From the NCBI RefSeq assembly GCF_014137865.1, contig NZ_JACGWU010000001.1:806001-870000 (forward strand): DNA of 64,000 nt, written 5' to 3'. Shown piece after piece: positions 45,791-54,606 of the stretch. The translations under genes and the position numbers were made by a program. Origin of the DNA: Alpinimonas psychrophila. Lineage in GTDB: Bacteria > Actinomycetota > Actinomycetes > Actinomycetales > Microbacteriaceae. Each line of letters begins with the position of its first letter. Positions within the stretch are counted from its first letter, which is position 1. The notes under the pieces were generated by a model that was not told the DNA's origin, ran no database searches, and saw only the letters and a program-made list of their open reading frames with translations.

Positions 45791-46528
45791 TTAGAGGGCA
45801 GCCTCCGCCGCGATGTGCCCTGAGAATGAAGCAACGAATCGCTTGAAACTAGTGATGTCGCTCATGACGCCATGCTCACCATCAATACCACCTTCGCGTG
45901 TCGAGGTGATTAGGGTTGCCTCGGTGTAGAGGTTCTCCTGCACCAAGCGGCGACAGAAGATCTCGTACCTCTGCAAATACGAAGCGTTCTTGAATTCAGG
46001 GAAGGTCGGGAAGTGCTTCGAGGCGTCGCGCTGACCCGGCTTTCGCGACTTGATGGCGTCCTCGACGAGCACGATCCATCCCACGAACGGACGTGATTGC
46101 TCCCCGAGCGCACCTTCGCGGAAGGCAGTCCACAGGTCGTGCGCCGTGCCGATAGCTTCTTCAGTCCGGTTGTTAAAGTTATTGCCAAACGAAGGTCCGA
46201 CCTGACTCTTTAACTCAATTGCCGCGATGAGCCTTCCCTGGCGGATCACCAGTACATCCCAGTCTTTGGTCGGTCGGAAGTAGCCGGGAAGGGTGACGAG
46301 CCCCTTAGAGGTGCAGACCTGCGCATCATGCAGGCCGTTAACCTTGACCAGATCAGCAATGAGCTTCACAAATCCGTCCATGTTCTTGCCAGACGTAACT
46401 CCGGCGCGCTCGCCCTGATCGGCCCGGCCTTTCCTCAGCTGTTTCTCTGCCGCCACTGTCCGAGTCAGCCAAAACATGCTGACAGCATCTGCGGTTTTTT
46501 TCTCGTAGTTTGCGAGGTCGATCCCCAT
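45791..46528 (-). CDS. PaeR7I-type type II restriction endonuclease
   Basis: 245 residues, matching PaeR7I (about 246) along its length. Examples are [11 protein letters not shown] near residue 45, [16 protein letters not shown] near 80-95 with the first catalytic Asp, [20 protein letters not shown] near 98-118 with the E-x-K part of the PD-(D/E)xK site, and [11 protein letters not shown]. The family (with XhoI) cuts CTCGAG; the same site here is inferred. It starts two bases after the methyltransferase gene, which precedes it in the transcript. Confidence 0.92.
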   Translation of the reverse strand: MGIDLANYEKKTADAVSMFWLTRTVAAEKQLRKGRADQGERAGVTSGKNMDGFVKLIADLVKVNGLHDAQVCTSKGLVTLPGYFRPTKDWDVLVIRQGRLIAAIELKSQVGPSFGNNFNNRTEEAIGTAHDLWTAFREGALGEQSRPFVGWIVLVEDAIKSRKPGQRDASKHFPTFPEFKNASYLQRYEIFCRRLVQENLYTEATLITSTREGGIDGEHGVMSDITSFKRFVASFSGHIAAEAAL

Positions 46529-46530
46529 GT

Positions 46531-48228
46531 TTAGTTTTCTCCTTCGAGGAACGCAAGGTCCCCGGTTTCAAGTTGGTAAATACGCTCCAGTAGCTCTGCC
46601 GAGAGCTTTTCCCCTGCCTCGCCAGCGCTGGTCATTTCCTGCTGATCGACGAGCGCCACCTCATCCCAACGCGGAATCCGAATCCGCCGCAGGTTCTGCG
46701 CTTGGAACCGCAGATACCCGCCGCCGATCTTCACCGAATAGGCCTCAACAAACATGTGGGCAATGCCCGAGCGCAAGAGCGCCTGCAGTGCGCGTAAGTT
46801 CCAGGCGCTCGAAGTAATGAAGTAAAGGTTGTGGTGCGGATAGAGAGTCCCCGGGTCGTATGCGATTGCGTCGCCATTCCCCTTGATATCTGGAATAAGA
46901 AGCTTTGGCTCCAGCATCAGACTGGGTGTGACGCGGTCAATCGTCTTGTACCAGCGGCGAACAATGTCTGCCTTCGCGGTGTGACGCTTCTCAAGAACCC
47001 CACGGTGCTGTTCAAGATGTGCGGCGAGACGCGGATACTCCGCGAGATCGACCAGCCGGCCTGCGTCTGTGTAAGGGTTAACAACACCCTTTCCGGTCCA
47101 TTTTAGCCGCCCTCCCTCTACATCCTTGTTCGTGGCAAGAGGTAGCTTTCGGTCATCCTCGACGTCGAGCTCATCGAATGGTGCGATGAAGACTTTATCT
47201 GCGCCGGTAGCGACACCAATGCCTATCCGGCAGCCGGCATCTTGCAACGTCGGAAATCGCGATTCCATGTCGCGGATGATGGACAACGAGTGATTTACGC
47301 TCAGGAGCCACGGGTTGGCCCCATTGGCGACGCGATCAATCTCGCTAACCGCTACTCTCTTACCTGGTCCATCGGGTTCTAAGAGTGCGTCGCGAAGACC
47401 GGAGAGATAATTTCGGTCCGCGGATTCGGACTTTGCAACACGGCTAACGCCCGGCTTGGCCCGCTCGATGACAGTGATTGACGGGTATGCTCCGACGCTA
47501 ACTTCAAAGGCGGAGACTCCGTACATGTCCACATAGAAGCGCAGGTGGAAATCATCCGCGACCTTTTGCCGCAGTAAACGTCCATACTCGTTTTTCACCC
47601 AGGCGTCGGCACAGATGAAACTGAATTGCCCATTGGGCTTCAAGAGATCAAGCGATCGCTCAATGAACGGAACATATAGATCGGCCCGACCGACCATCGT
47701 TTGAAATGACCTCCGGTAGGCAGCTAGCAAATCTGGGACGATCAGTTCCTGACGAACATATGGTGGGTTCCCGATGATGAAATCGAACCCTTCCAGAAAC
47801 TCAGTCCACAAGAAATCGTCGTGAATGAGCCATGTGTTGACGAGGTGTATCGACGCGGCCTTGGCAATGCCGTGGCCCATCAGATGACTCTTCAGCTCTG
47901 CCTTAAATCCAAGGAAAGTCTGTGTGTCGAGCTCGACCGCGCGTATTGAATCAAGAAGCGCTTCGTATGAATCATGCTTGTCACTTAGCTTCCAACTACT
48001 GATAAGTCGATCGACTGCAGAGAGCACAAATCGACCGCCCCCAAATGACGGTTCGAGAAGCCGTTTCTCGTGCAGATTTGCGCTTGGGACGTATCCGATC
48101 AAATCCAACATGAAATCCACGACAGAGTGCTTCGTGAAAATGGCGCCGCGCTTCTTCTCTTCATTCCCGTAGCTTTGCTCAGCAGAAATCAGGGCAGTCG
48201 TGGAAGCTGAAGTCAGGAAAATCGTCAT
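46531..48228 (-). CDS. PaeR7I-type N6-adenine DNA methyltransferase
   Basis: 565 residues, gamma-type N6-adenine methyltransferase. A SAM-binding region follows [19 protein letters not shown] (near 28-45), with the [11 protein letters not shown] motif I after it. The catalytic motif NPPYVRQE is near residue 155. The C-terminal half is a TaqI-like target-recognition domain ([20 protein letters not shown] ... [13 protein letters not shown]). It protects host DNA from the endonuclease encoded downstream. M before R is the PaeR7I order. Both reading frames are intact. Confidence 0.92.
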   Translation of the reverse strand: MTIFLTSASTTALISAEQSYGNEEKKRGAIFTKHSVVDFMLDLIGYVPSANLHEKRLLEPSFGGGRFVLSAVDRLISSWKLSDKHDSYEALLDSIRAVELDTQTFLGFKAELKSHLMGHGIAKAASIHLVNTWLIHDDFLWTEFLEGFDFIIGNPPYVRQELIVPDLLAAYRRSFQTMVGRADLYVPFIERSLDLLKPNGQFSFICADAWVKNEYGRLLRQKVADDFHLRFYVDMYGVSAFEVSVGAYPSITVIERAKPGVSRVAKSESADRNYLSGLRDALLEPDGPGKRVAVSEIDRVANGANPWLLSVNHSLSIIRDMESRFPTLQDAGCRIGIGVATGADKVFIAPFDELDVEDDRKLPLATNKDVEGGRLKWTGKGVVNPYTDAGRLVDLAEYPRLAAHLEQHRGVLEKRHTAKADIVRRWYKTIDRVTPSLMLEPKLLIPDIKGNGDAIAYDPGTLYPHHNLYFITSSAWNLRALQALLRSGIAHMFVEAYSVKIGGGYLRFQAQNLRRIRIPRWDEVALVDQQEMTSAGEAGEKLSAELLERIYQLETGDLAFLEGEN

Positions 48229-49338
48229 CGTCTCTCCAGCGTAGCCAGCGCTACTGACATCGCAGACCCGGCCGGGTCACTGTCAAGTCGTGTCGTGTCG
48301 TGTTGGAGAAGTATCGATGCGTCCTTTTCTCGTTAATTTATTTCCTCGCGAACATTCCCTCATCATTCTGCGCCCGATTATGAGGACCGCGACCAATCTC
48401 TTCAATGGCCAAACAATCACGATTCCACAACGAGCTACTTCGGTCCGGATACTGAACAATTCCGAGATGAGCGCATAATTCGTCATCCACCCCTCACTCC
48501 CCTGAGATTTCAAGAGGAACCATTCCGGTTCATCGGCCGCATCAAGGATGAGGAGGTGGCTCAAATGAGTGAGACATCCGGAAACCCACAGCGCGCGGGA
48601 TCCACCTGTCAGATGCGCACCCTTGCGGTTCGCATCACCGATGCCGAGTGCCAGTGGGAAGAGGAGCGAGTGATCCTCATGAGAGTGGCGTCGTCGTCAT
48701 CCGGCATGAAGAAACCGCTCTAAAAGGGTGACCGGGTTGAACGAGACCTGCTCGAAGTTATCGACGCGGACACTGTTAGTGGCCACCCCGACGCTGTTGA
48801 ATTGCATGACCTCGTTTTCGGTCTCGCCACTCAGGATCACGTACACATCCATTTGTCAAGCTACGACGGTGGGCCGAAGGGCACCCCGGTAACCGAATCA
48901 GATTTCTGGCTCGGTGCCGCGATTGGATGGCTCGTCGCGGAGGTGAGTGAGCCGGGCGGCATTACATCCCCCCAGACTCTGGTACTCAGATGGAAAGCAT
49001 TTGACATCCAGCGCCGTCGTCGGCGGCCTCATGGGACACTTAGCCCGACTCGTTGCTTGAGGGTACGGATCACCGCCGTCGGACACCTTCGAAAGGGATT
49101 CCCTCCTGGTGGCGGCAGCTAGCGAGATCCACGCGGATATTTTGATCACTAACCGTCCCTCGCTTCTTGCTGCGCGGACGCTGAACACGCCGGAACCGAT
49201 CACGATCCCAACTCCGGCCGAACGTCGCCGCGGATGGGTGAGTACCTAGGGCCGTTGCCGTTGCCGTTGCCGATTTTCTCGTTGAAATTCAGGCTCCCGA
49301 TTCTCGGGTCGCCCTGCTCGGGTTCACACAAAGGCAGC
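48229..49338. other. Right part of the island without an intact gene
   Basis: Over 1.1 kb between the methyltransferase gene and copy B of the boundary element. I find no intact gene, only a decayed plus-strand gene (48520-49250). The start of the methyltransferase lies at its left edge, so the promoter of the R-M operon is expected at 48229-48300. Confidence 0.5.
48520..49250 (+). pseudogene. Decayed plus-strand gene of unknown family
   Basis: Three protein-like pieces follow each other. First FQEEPFRFIGRIKDEEVAQM to about 48720 ends at TAA. Then in the same phase come RVERDLLEVIDADTVSGHPD, DLVFGLATQDHVHIHLSSYD and WLGAAIGWLVAEVSEPGG. After a frameshift near 49070 come LVAAASEIHADILITNRPSL and LNTPEPITIPTPAE. 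The pieces read as one gene with a stop and a frameshift. A GGAGG stands before an ATG at 48565. The family is not recognised. Confidence 0.45.
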
Positions 49339-49436
49339 GCGAGTAGCCTGGTCGACTAGTTTCTAGTCAAAAAGTCAGGCGTCACGCCCCAGAATTCTCA
49401 GGACGCCCCGGGGCGGCTGATATTTAACCTGCATGC
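49339..49436. repeat. Right boundary element of the defence island (copy B)
   Basis: Partner of copy A (38701-38800). Its 5' hairpin is a perfect GACTAG-TTT-CTAGTC; a GGCGTC/GACGCC helix and a CGCCCC/GGGGCG stem follow, then TGATATTTAAC. Changes relative to copy A inside the two helices (A to G, C to T) turn Watson-Crick pairs into G-U pairs, so pairing is kept. The copies are related but not identical, so this is not a fresh target-site duplication. Confidence 0.65.
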
Positions 49437-49463
49437 GCCAGTTCGGCTGAAGGGCGCCCTGCG

Positions 49464-49904
49464 TTAGAGGCTTGGGGTCGCGCTCAGGATGGCGCAACGA
49501 GCCGTGATGCCGGCAACAGCACCGGTGACGCCGCCCAGGTCAGGCATGGTGCCAGTAGCTAAGAACTGGGCAAGGCCCGAATTGTCGCCAACGGTGAGGG
49601 TGGTGACCTGGGTTTTGAGATCCGTTAAAGCTTCTGTGAGAGGGCCGTCAGTGACGTGCGAGAGCGCAGTGTCGACCTGGGCCGGAATGGCCGATGCCAC
49701 CGTTGCGAGCGCCACAAGATCGCCCGAGGTCAACTTCGATGTGACCTCGCCGATGGGCCCCGTTATCGCCCCACAAGCTGTCTTGTTAGCCGCGTTGTCC
49801 GCAGCGTTCAAGCTGGGGATTTGATTGCACGCGGTCAGCCCTAACGCAAGGGTTGCCACGGCCAGCGTTGCGAACAGGGGCTTGATCAATGTGTGAGAGC
49901 GCAT
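49464..49904 (-). CDS. Small predicted lipoprotein
   Basis: 146 residues with a clear lipoprotein signal: basic start, hydrophobic LFATLAVATLALG, lipobox LTAC. The mature part is Ala/Thr-rich and mostly helical, with two cysteines (ACGAI near residue 45 and ARCAI near 137) that may form a disulfide outside the cell. No known domain. It is next to the arsenate reductase gene but nothing ties it to arsenic. It is the first intact gene right of the island. Confidence 0.8.
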   Translation of the reverse strand: MRSHTLIKPLFATLAVATLALGLTACNQIPSLNAADNAANKTACGAITGPIGEVTSKLTSGDLVALATVASAIPAQVDTALSHVTDGPLTEALTDLKTQVTTLTVGDNSGLAQFLATGTMPDLGGVTGAVAGITARCAILSATPSL

Positions 49905-49932
49905 GACTTTAGGTTATCGGGGAGGATGGGCG

Positions 49933-50586
49933 CTAGCTGGGAGAAAGCTCGGCGAGCAACTGCTGAACAAGCACGCGAATCTGCTCCCGCACCTCGGCCA
50001 CGCCTTCGGCCGACATGCCGTCGGGGTCGGGCAGGTTCCAGTCGATGTAGCGCTTGCCTGGGTACACGGGGCAGGCGTCGCCACAGCCCATGGTGATCAC
50101 AACATCCGCGGCTTGAACGACATCGTCGGTGAGCGGCTTCGGAAACTCACTGGTGATATCGATACCGATGTTATCCATGGCGGTAATAACGGTGGCTGAA
50201 ATGTCGGATGCCGGCATCGACCCCGCCGACCTCACGTGCACGCGCCCACCAGCCAGCTCGTTCATGAGCCCCATGGCCATTTGCGAGCGGCCCGCGTTCT
50301 GCACGCACACGAAGAGAACTTCGGGAACATCCTTGGGGGCAGCATCCAGCGTCTGGGCCAGGGCGGTGAGACGCTCGCGCACGAAACGTGCCGTCGTGGT
50401 GATGAGGTGCGCCTTGATGGTGCTGGTGCGCAGGCGTGCCGCGTAGGATTCCAGCACGTAGCGGCCCACGGTCTGGGCCGAGAAAATGCCCTCGTACTCG
50501 GTGGCCAATTCGGTCGCTAGACGCTTGAGGGATTCCTCGGGGAATGCCAAGCCGGGCAGACCCCGCTGCTCTTCAATCGTGGACAT
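49933..50586 (-). CDS. arsC: Arsenate reductase with N-terminal helical domain
   Basis: 217 residues. Residues ~90-215 form a low-molecular-weight protein-tyrosine-phosphatase-type arsenate reductase with the P-loop VCVQNAGRSQM and the later MGCGDACPVYPGKRYIDWNLPDP. The extra ~85 N-terminal residues are a helical bundle often seen fused to actinobacterial ArsC. The P-loop cysteine and the following arginine are present; the second cysteine pair is CGDAC. It lies 32 bases after the second arsC gene and is the last gene of the arsR-arsC-arsC transcript. Confidence 0.92.
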   Translation of the reverse strand: MSTIEEQRGLPGLAFPEESLKRLATELATEYEGIFSAQTVGRYVLESYAARLRTSTIKAHLITTTARFVRERLTALAQTLDAAPKDVPEVLFVCVQNAGRSQMAMGLMNELAGGRVHVRSAGSMPASDISATVITAMDNIGIDITSEFPKPLTDDVVQAADVVITMGCGDACPVYPGKRYIDWNLPDPDGMSAEGVAEVREQIRVLVQQLLAELSPS

Positions 50587-50618
50587 GGGGTCTCCTTGGC
50601 GTCAGGTTGAGAGGGGGT

Positions 50619-51047
50619 TTAGGCAGCGGGGGCGATGTCGGCGATGAGGGCTTCGACGCGCGCGCGAATGTCGTCACGAATGGGGCGAACGGCCTCGATA
50701 CCCTGGCCTGCGGGGTCATCCAGCTGCCAGTCTTCGTAGCGCTTACCGGGGTAGAACTTGCAGGCGTCACCGCATCCCATGGTGATGACGACATCGCTAT
50801 CTTGCACGGCCTCATCGGTGAGAATCTTGGGGGTGTTGGTGGCGATATCGATGCCCTCTTCGAGCATGGCGGCAACGGCAACCGTGTTGATCGTGTCTTT
50901 GGGGGCGGAGCCGGCGGAGAGAACCTGGATGCGGTCCCCCGCGAGAGCCTGCAGGTAACCGGCGGCCATCTGCGAGCGGCCGGCGTTGTGAACGCAGACG
51001 AAAAGAACGGTGGGCTTGGGCTGTGTGGCGGCGTTCGTGGGGGTCAT
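50619..51047 (-). CDS. arsC: Arsenate reductase, single-domain
   Basis: 142-residue LMW-PTP-type arsenate reductase with P-loop VCVHNAGRSQM, SAGSAPKDTIN and MGCGDACKFYPGKRYEDWQLDDPAG, the same pattern as its neighbour without the helical domain. It turns arsenate into arsenite, in actinobacteria usually with mycothiol/mycoredoxin. I took the ATG at 51047. The open frame to 51200 overlaps arsR and lacks similarity. AGAAGG stands about 12 bases upstream, rather far. Confidence 0.92.
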   Translation of the reverse strand: MTPTNAATQPKPTVLFVCVHNAGRSQMAAGYLQALAGDRIQVLSAGSAPKDTINTVAVAAMLEEGIDIATNTPKILTDEAVQDSDVVITMGCGDACKFYPGKRYEDWQLDDPAGQGIEAVRPIRDDIRARVEALIADIAPAA

Positions 51048-51100
51048 GAGATTCAGGATGCCTTCTGTTGGTGGACGGGAGGTTAAGGGTCGTGAAGGGG

Positions 51101-51454
51101 CTAGCTGCAGGAGGAGATGAGGCGAGGGTCGACCAGTTCGTCGAGGCCCAGAGCCGTGATGACCGAGCGGCCTTCGGTGGTGGGCTCGAAGTAGGCCCAC
51201 TTTCCACGCTGAGTACGGGTGACGAGGTCGGCGTCGACGAGCACCTTCATGTGGTGGCTGAGTGTGCTTTGGGCGAGCTGCGTCTCGGGCGTGAGATCGC
51301 AGATGCAGGCGCCGTTATCGCCGGTGCTGGCCGCAACGTTGAGCAGCAGGGTGAGGCGCGTTTCGTCGCCGAGAGCTTTGAGCTGCTGGGCGCGCTTGGT
51401 GAGGGGCGAGGCTGTTGTAGCGGCCTCGGGGAAAAGAATCGCGGTGGTGGACAT
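51101..51454 (-). CDS. arsR: ArsR-family arsenite-responsive repressor
   Basis: 117 residues, winged-helix ArsR/SmtB protein. LKALGDETRLTLLLNV leads the fold, ACICDL near 49-54 supplies cysteines 50 and 52 that probably bind arsenite, and TQLAQSTLSHHMKVLVDADLV is the recognition helix. A further cysteine lies at the C-terminus (SSCS). Start at 51454, because the longer frame to 51517 runs through the operator. It is divergent from arsD. Confidence 0.93.
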   Translation of the reverse strand: MSTTAILFPEAATTASPLTKRAQQLKALGDETRLTLLLNVAASTGDNGACICDLTPETQLAQSTLSHHMKVLVDADLVTRTQRGKWAYFEPTTEGRSVITALGLDELVDPRLISSCS

Positions 51455-51465
51455 ACGTTCAGCAT

Positions 51466-51485
51466 ATATCGATAAATTACGATAT
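51466..51485. promoter_or_regulatory. ArsR operator 1 (near arsR)
   Basis: ATATCG-N8-CGATAT, a perfect 6-bp inverted repeat, 12 bases upstream of the arsR start. Confidence 0.7.
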
Positions 51486-51504
51486 GAACAGGCGTAGAGT
51501 GAAC

Positions 51505-51522
51505 ATATCGAAAACAATCGAT
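51505..51522. promoter_or_regulatory. ArsR operator 2 (near arsD)
   Basis: ATATCG-N8-CGAT, the same half-site and spacer as operator 1, upstream of arsD. Two copies with one architecture make ArsR control of both directions likely. Confidence 0.65.
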
Positions 51523-51557
51523 GCGAATAATGTATTTATTTTGTTAGGAGAAATGCC

Positions 51558-51989
51558 ATGCAAGTCCGCGTTTTTGAACCAGCACTGTGTTGCAACACCG
51601 GAGTGTGTGGCCCAGACATGGCTGCAGACAGTGACGACAGCCTCGTCGTGTTTACAGCCGACATGGCCTTCATCAAGTCGCAGAACGGTGACATTGAGCG
51701 TCACAACATGGCCAATGACCCGATGGCCTTTGTCAGCAGCGAGACCGCCAAGTCTTTTCTCGAAGTCGCTGGTAGCGAAGGTTTGCCACTGACCACCGTG
51801 GATGGCGTGACCGTCATGACAGGTCAGTACCCCACGCGCGAGCAGTTGCTGAAGTTTGCCGGATTGGGTGCTGTCGCCCCGGCGAGCGCACCCGCAGCTC
51901 GGCCGCTGCTGACCATGATCGACGTGAGCACTGATGCCAACGCCGATTCGGCTCCAGGCAACGTGTGTGGCCCCTCCGGTTGCTGCTAG
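51558..51989 (+). CDS. arsD: ArsD arsenic metallochaperone
   Basis: 143 residues. The N-terminal EPALCCNTGVCGPD has the three arsenite-binding cysteines (C11, C12, C17), equivalent to C12/C13/C18 of E. coli ArsD. An extra C-terminal cysteine cluster (CGPSGCC) is also present, as in ArsD R773-type proteins. It passes arsenite to ArsA. AGGAG is seven bases before the ATG. arsA follows after 18 bases. Confidence 0.94.
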   Translation: MQVRVFEPALCCNTGVCGPDMAADSDDSLVVFTADMAFIKSQNGDIERHNMANDPMAFVSSETAKSFLEVAGSEGLPLTTVDGVTVMTGQYPTREQLLKFAGLGAVAPASAPAARPLLTMIDVSTDANADSAPGNVCGPSGCC

Positions 51990-52007
51990 TTAGTAACGGA
52001 CAATCCC

Positions 52008-53798
52008 ATGACGACGCTCGCGTTTCTCGATACCCCTCCCCGCTTTCTCTTTTTCACCGGCAAGGGTGGGGTCGGCAAGACCTCCGTTGCCTGTGCGACC
52101 GCTATTCGTCTAGCCCACGCCGGTCAACGCGTTCTGCTGGTGAGCACTGATCCGGCGTCGAATGTGGGGCAGGTGTTGGGCATCCACATTGGGAACACCA
52201 TTACGCCAATCCCCCACGTTGTGGGGCTCTCGGCGCTAGAGATTGACCCCGAGCAGGCAGCTGCCGCCTACCGCGAACGCATCATTGCGCCTGTGCGCGA
52301 CTTGTTGCCGGCGGTGGAGATCACCCTCATGACCGAGCAGCTTTCGGGCTCGTGCACCACGGAGATTGCGTCGTTCAACGAGTTCACCGACTTGTTAGCC
52401 ACCCCCGAACTGACCGCGGCCTATGACCACGTCATCTTTGATACCGCTCCCACGGGGCACACCATTCGGTTGCTGCAACTGCCCGGATCGTGGACTGACT
52501 TCTTGAACGAAGGCAAAGGCGATGCCTCGTGCCTGGGACCTCTGTCCGGTCTGGAGAAACAGCGTGCGACCTACGCGCGCGCGGTGGATGCCTTGAAGGA
52601 TCCCGCCATAACGCGTCTGGTACTCGTCTCTCGTGCGCAAAAGTCATCGCTGGCCGAGGCTGCCCGCACCCTCAGCGAGTTGGCCACCATCGACATTGCG
52701 TGCACCAACCTTGTAATCAACGGGGTACTGCCGGCCAGTGTTGGCGCCAAACCTGGTGCCAGTGAGGACGAGCTGACCACCGCCATCCGTACCCGCGAAT
52801 CCGCTGCTATTGCCCAGATGCCTGCCGCCCTGGCGGCGATCACCACCGACATCATCGATCTGAAGATTGCCAACATGATGGGCGTTGAGGCCCTCGTGGG
52901 GCTGCTCGCAGATGAACAAGCGGTTGAGCACGAAGAGGGTGTTGGCGGAGCACCCTGGGTATTGGGCGTTATGGAGGCTCCTCATGCACCCCTGCGTGCC
53001 ATCATCGACCAGCTGGAGGCCGACGAGCACGGCTTGGTGCTGTGCATGGGCAAGGGTGGTGTGGGCAAGACCACGGTTGCGGCGGCCATTGCGGTGGCGC
53101 TCGCCCATCGCGGACACGACGTTACCCTCACCACGACCGACCCGGCGGCGCACCTCTCGGAGACCCTGCAGGGTGAGGTGCCGAGCCTCACGGTGACGCG
53201 CATTGACCCCGAGTCGGCGACGCAGATTTATCGTGATCGTGTGATGAAGAGCAAGGGTTCCAAGCTCGATGACATTGGCAAGGCGGCGCTGTGGGAAGAC
53301 CTGCAGTCCCCCTGCACCGAAGAAGTTGCGGTCTTTCAGCAGTTCTCGCGGGCCGTACACGAGTCGCAAAATAAGTTCGTGATCGTTGATACTGCTCCCA
53401 CCGGGCATACCCTCTTGCTTCTGGATGCCGCGGGCTCCTACCACCGCGAGGTCGCCCGGCAAATGGGTGACTCGATTGCGTACATCACGCCCTTGATGCG
53501 GTTGCAGGATCCGGTTGCTACCAAGGTCGTTATTGTGACCCTGGCCGAGCCCACCCCGGTGATGGAGGCGGCCGAATTGCAGGATGATCTGAAGCGGGCT
53601 GGCATTGCTCCTTACGCATGGGTGGTCAACAACTCGCTCGCAGCTGCGGGGCCGTCGAGCCCGTTTCTGCGTCAGCGGGCGGCCAACGAATTGCCGCAGA
53701 TTGCGCGGGTCGAGGAATTGGCGCCGCGGGTGGCGGTCATTCCGTTGCTGGCCGAGGAGCCCATCGGTGAGGCGCGGTTGACGGCGCTCGGGCGCTAG
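52008..53798 (+). CDS. arsA: ArsA arsenite-stimulated ATPase, two-domain
   Basis: 596 residues, the usual A1-A2 tandem. P-loops GKGGVGKTS (near 18-26) and GKGGVGKTT (near 347-355) are complete, as are both DTAPTGHT motifs. The three metalloid-binding cysteines are kept (C116 in GSCTTE, C175 in ASCLGP, C436 in SPCTEE). ArsA normally energises the ArsB permease. No ArsB or Acr3 gene is present in this window, so its partner must lie elsewhere. A ~400-codon antisense open frame here is a shadow. Confidence 0.96.
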   Translation: MTTLAFLDTPPRFLFFTGKGGVGKTSVACATAIRLAHAGQRVLLVSTDPASNVGQVLGIHIGNTITPIPHVVGLSALEIDPEQAAAAYRERIIAPVRDLLPAVEITLMTEQLSGSCTTEIASFNEFTDLLATPELTAAYDHVIFDTAPTGHTIRLLQLPGSWTDFLNEGKGDASCLGPLSGLEKQRATYARAVDALKDPAITRLVLVSRAQKSSLAEAARTLSELATIDIACTNLVINGVLPASVGAKPGASEDELTTAIRTRESAAIAQMPAALAAITTDIIDLKIANMMGVEALVGLLADEQAVEHEEGVGGAPWVLGVMEAPHAPLRAIIDQLEADEHGLVLCMGKGGVGKTTVAAAIAVALAHRGHDVTLTTTDPAAHLSETLQGEVPSLTVTRIDPESATQIYRDRVMKSKGSKLDDIGKAALWEDLQSPCTEEVAVFQQFSRAVHESQNKFVIVDTAPTGHTLLLLDAAGSYHREVARQMGDSIAYITPLMRLQDPVATKVVIVTLAEPTPVMEAAELQDDLKRAGIAPYAWVVNNSLAAAGPSSPFLRQRAANELPQIARVEELAPRVAVIPLLAEEPIGEARLTALGR

Positions 53799-53854
53799 GC
53801 GCGGGTCTTCAGCGGCTTTCCGCCGGTTCGCCTCCTCCATAGGCCCCTCTGCGA

Positions 53855-54090
53855 TTGGCATTTGACTTTTATTCAGTCGATGTCGCCTCTCTCAGTCGAG
53901 GACTCTGGGAAGTCCGAATTACATTGGACCATCGAATCGGACGCGTGCTTTTCTCACCTGAGCTTGAGAAAGGTTGCAACGTGGTGCTTTTTGCCGGGAT
54001 CAACAAAGACAAAGAAAACACCACCCTCCTGGATGAACCTTTCGATCAAACGGAGAAAGTTATGGCGACAACGACAAATATCGGATTAAA
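53855..54090 (+). pseudogene. Frameshifted HigB-type toxin
   Basis: The first frame reads SRGLWEVRITLDHRIGRVLF then VVLFAGINK, the middle of a HigB/DUF891-type toxin. The next frame then supplies KTPPSWMNLSIKRRKLWRQ, the expected C-terminal half. A single frameshift near 54005 joins them. The start is also unclear. It is probably inactive. Confidence 0.6.
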
Positions 54091-54104
54091 CTTTTATCGT
54101 TTAG

Positions 54105-54326
54105 AAATGATATTTCTCACATCGGAAGGCTGCCGGGATGACCCAGACAGACGTTGCCAAACTCATGGAGACTCATCAGTCCGTCATCTCAGACTTCGAG
54201 CTCATGGGAGGAAGCCCAAAAATTCAAATAATCCAGCGCTACGCGCGCGCGGTCGGCTATCGCGTGCTCCTTGAGCTCGCACCGACAACACCCGTTGCCC
54301 AAGATACCAAGGCAACCACCTCGTAA
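54105..54326 (+). pseudogene. Truncated HigA-type (XRE) antitoxin
   Basis: A Cro/CI-type HTH, AAGMTQTDVAKLMETHQ then IQRYARAVGYRVLLELAP, is in frame from about 54117. Upstream the frame meets a TGA and the N-terminal half of the antitoxin is out of phase. The intact part from the ATG at 54138 is 62 residues and could still be made. With the toxin relic it forms a decayed HigBA module. Confidence 0.55.
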
Positions 54327-54606
54327 TCGAGACATTCCCGCTCACGATTCACTCGCCAACGCGGCAATCGTAGAGCCGTCCACTCGAGATTTCCGTCTGA
54401 AGAATCGACTGGTCACTAGTGGTCGCAATGAAGACCCTATGGCGTATCGAGTCGCCCCAAATGGCTGCATTTTTCACCGCAAATCGACCATTTGCGACCT
54501 CCCGGTGAAGGAATCTCTCGGGAGGTCACCACTGGTGACCGTTTGATTATGGATGACCGAACGTCGGTCACCAAAAGGCCCGCTAGGTCTATCGATCGCG
54601 AGCGAA
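54327..54606. other. Intergenic repeat-bearing region before dapF
   Basis: No gene seen. It contains GGTCACCA-C-TGGTGACC (54524-54540, perfect inverted repeat), GACCGA-ACG-TCGGTC (54554-54568) and ggtcaccaaaa, and related words at 54403-54420. These match the cluster at 16772-16920. Confidence 0.6.

Noticed and set aside
48283-48564. 93-codon minus-strand ORF upstream of the R-M genes
   Set aside because: No motif or ribosome binding site, and the opposite strand holds the beginning of a more convincing decayed gene. A controller (C) protein would have an HTH, and this does not.
52644-53861. 405-codon open frame on the minus strand across arsA
   Set aside because: It is antisense to the two ATPase domains of ArsA, is rich in Arg/His/Gly, and has no domain pattern. 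High-GC genes commonly leave such open antisense frames.
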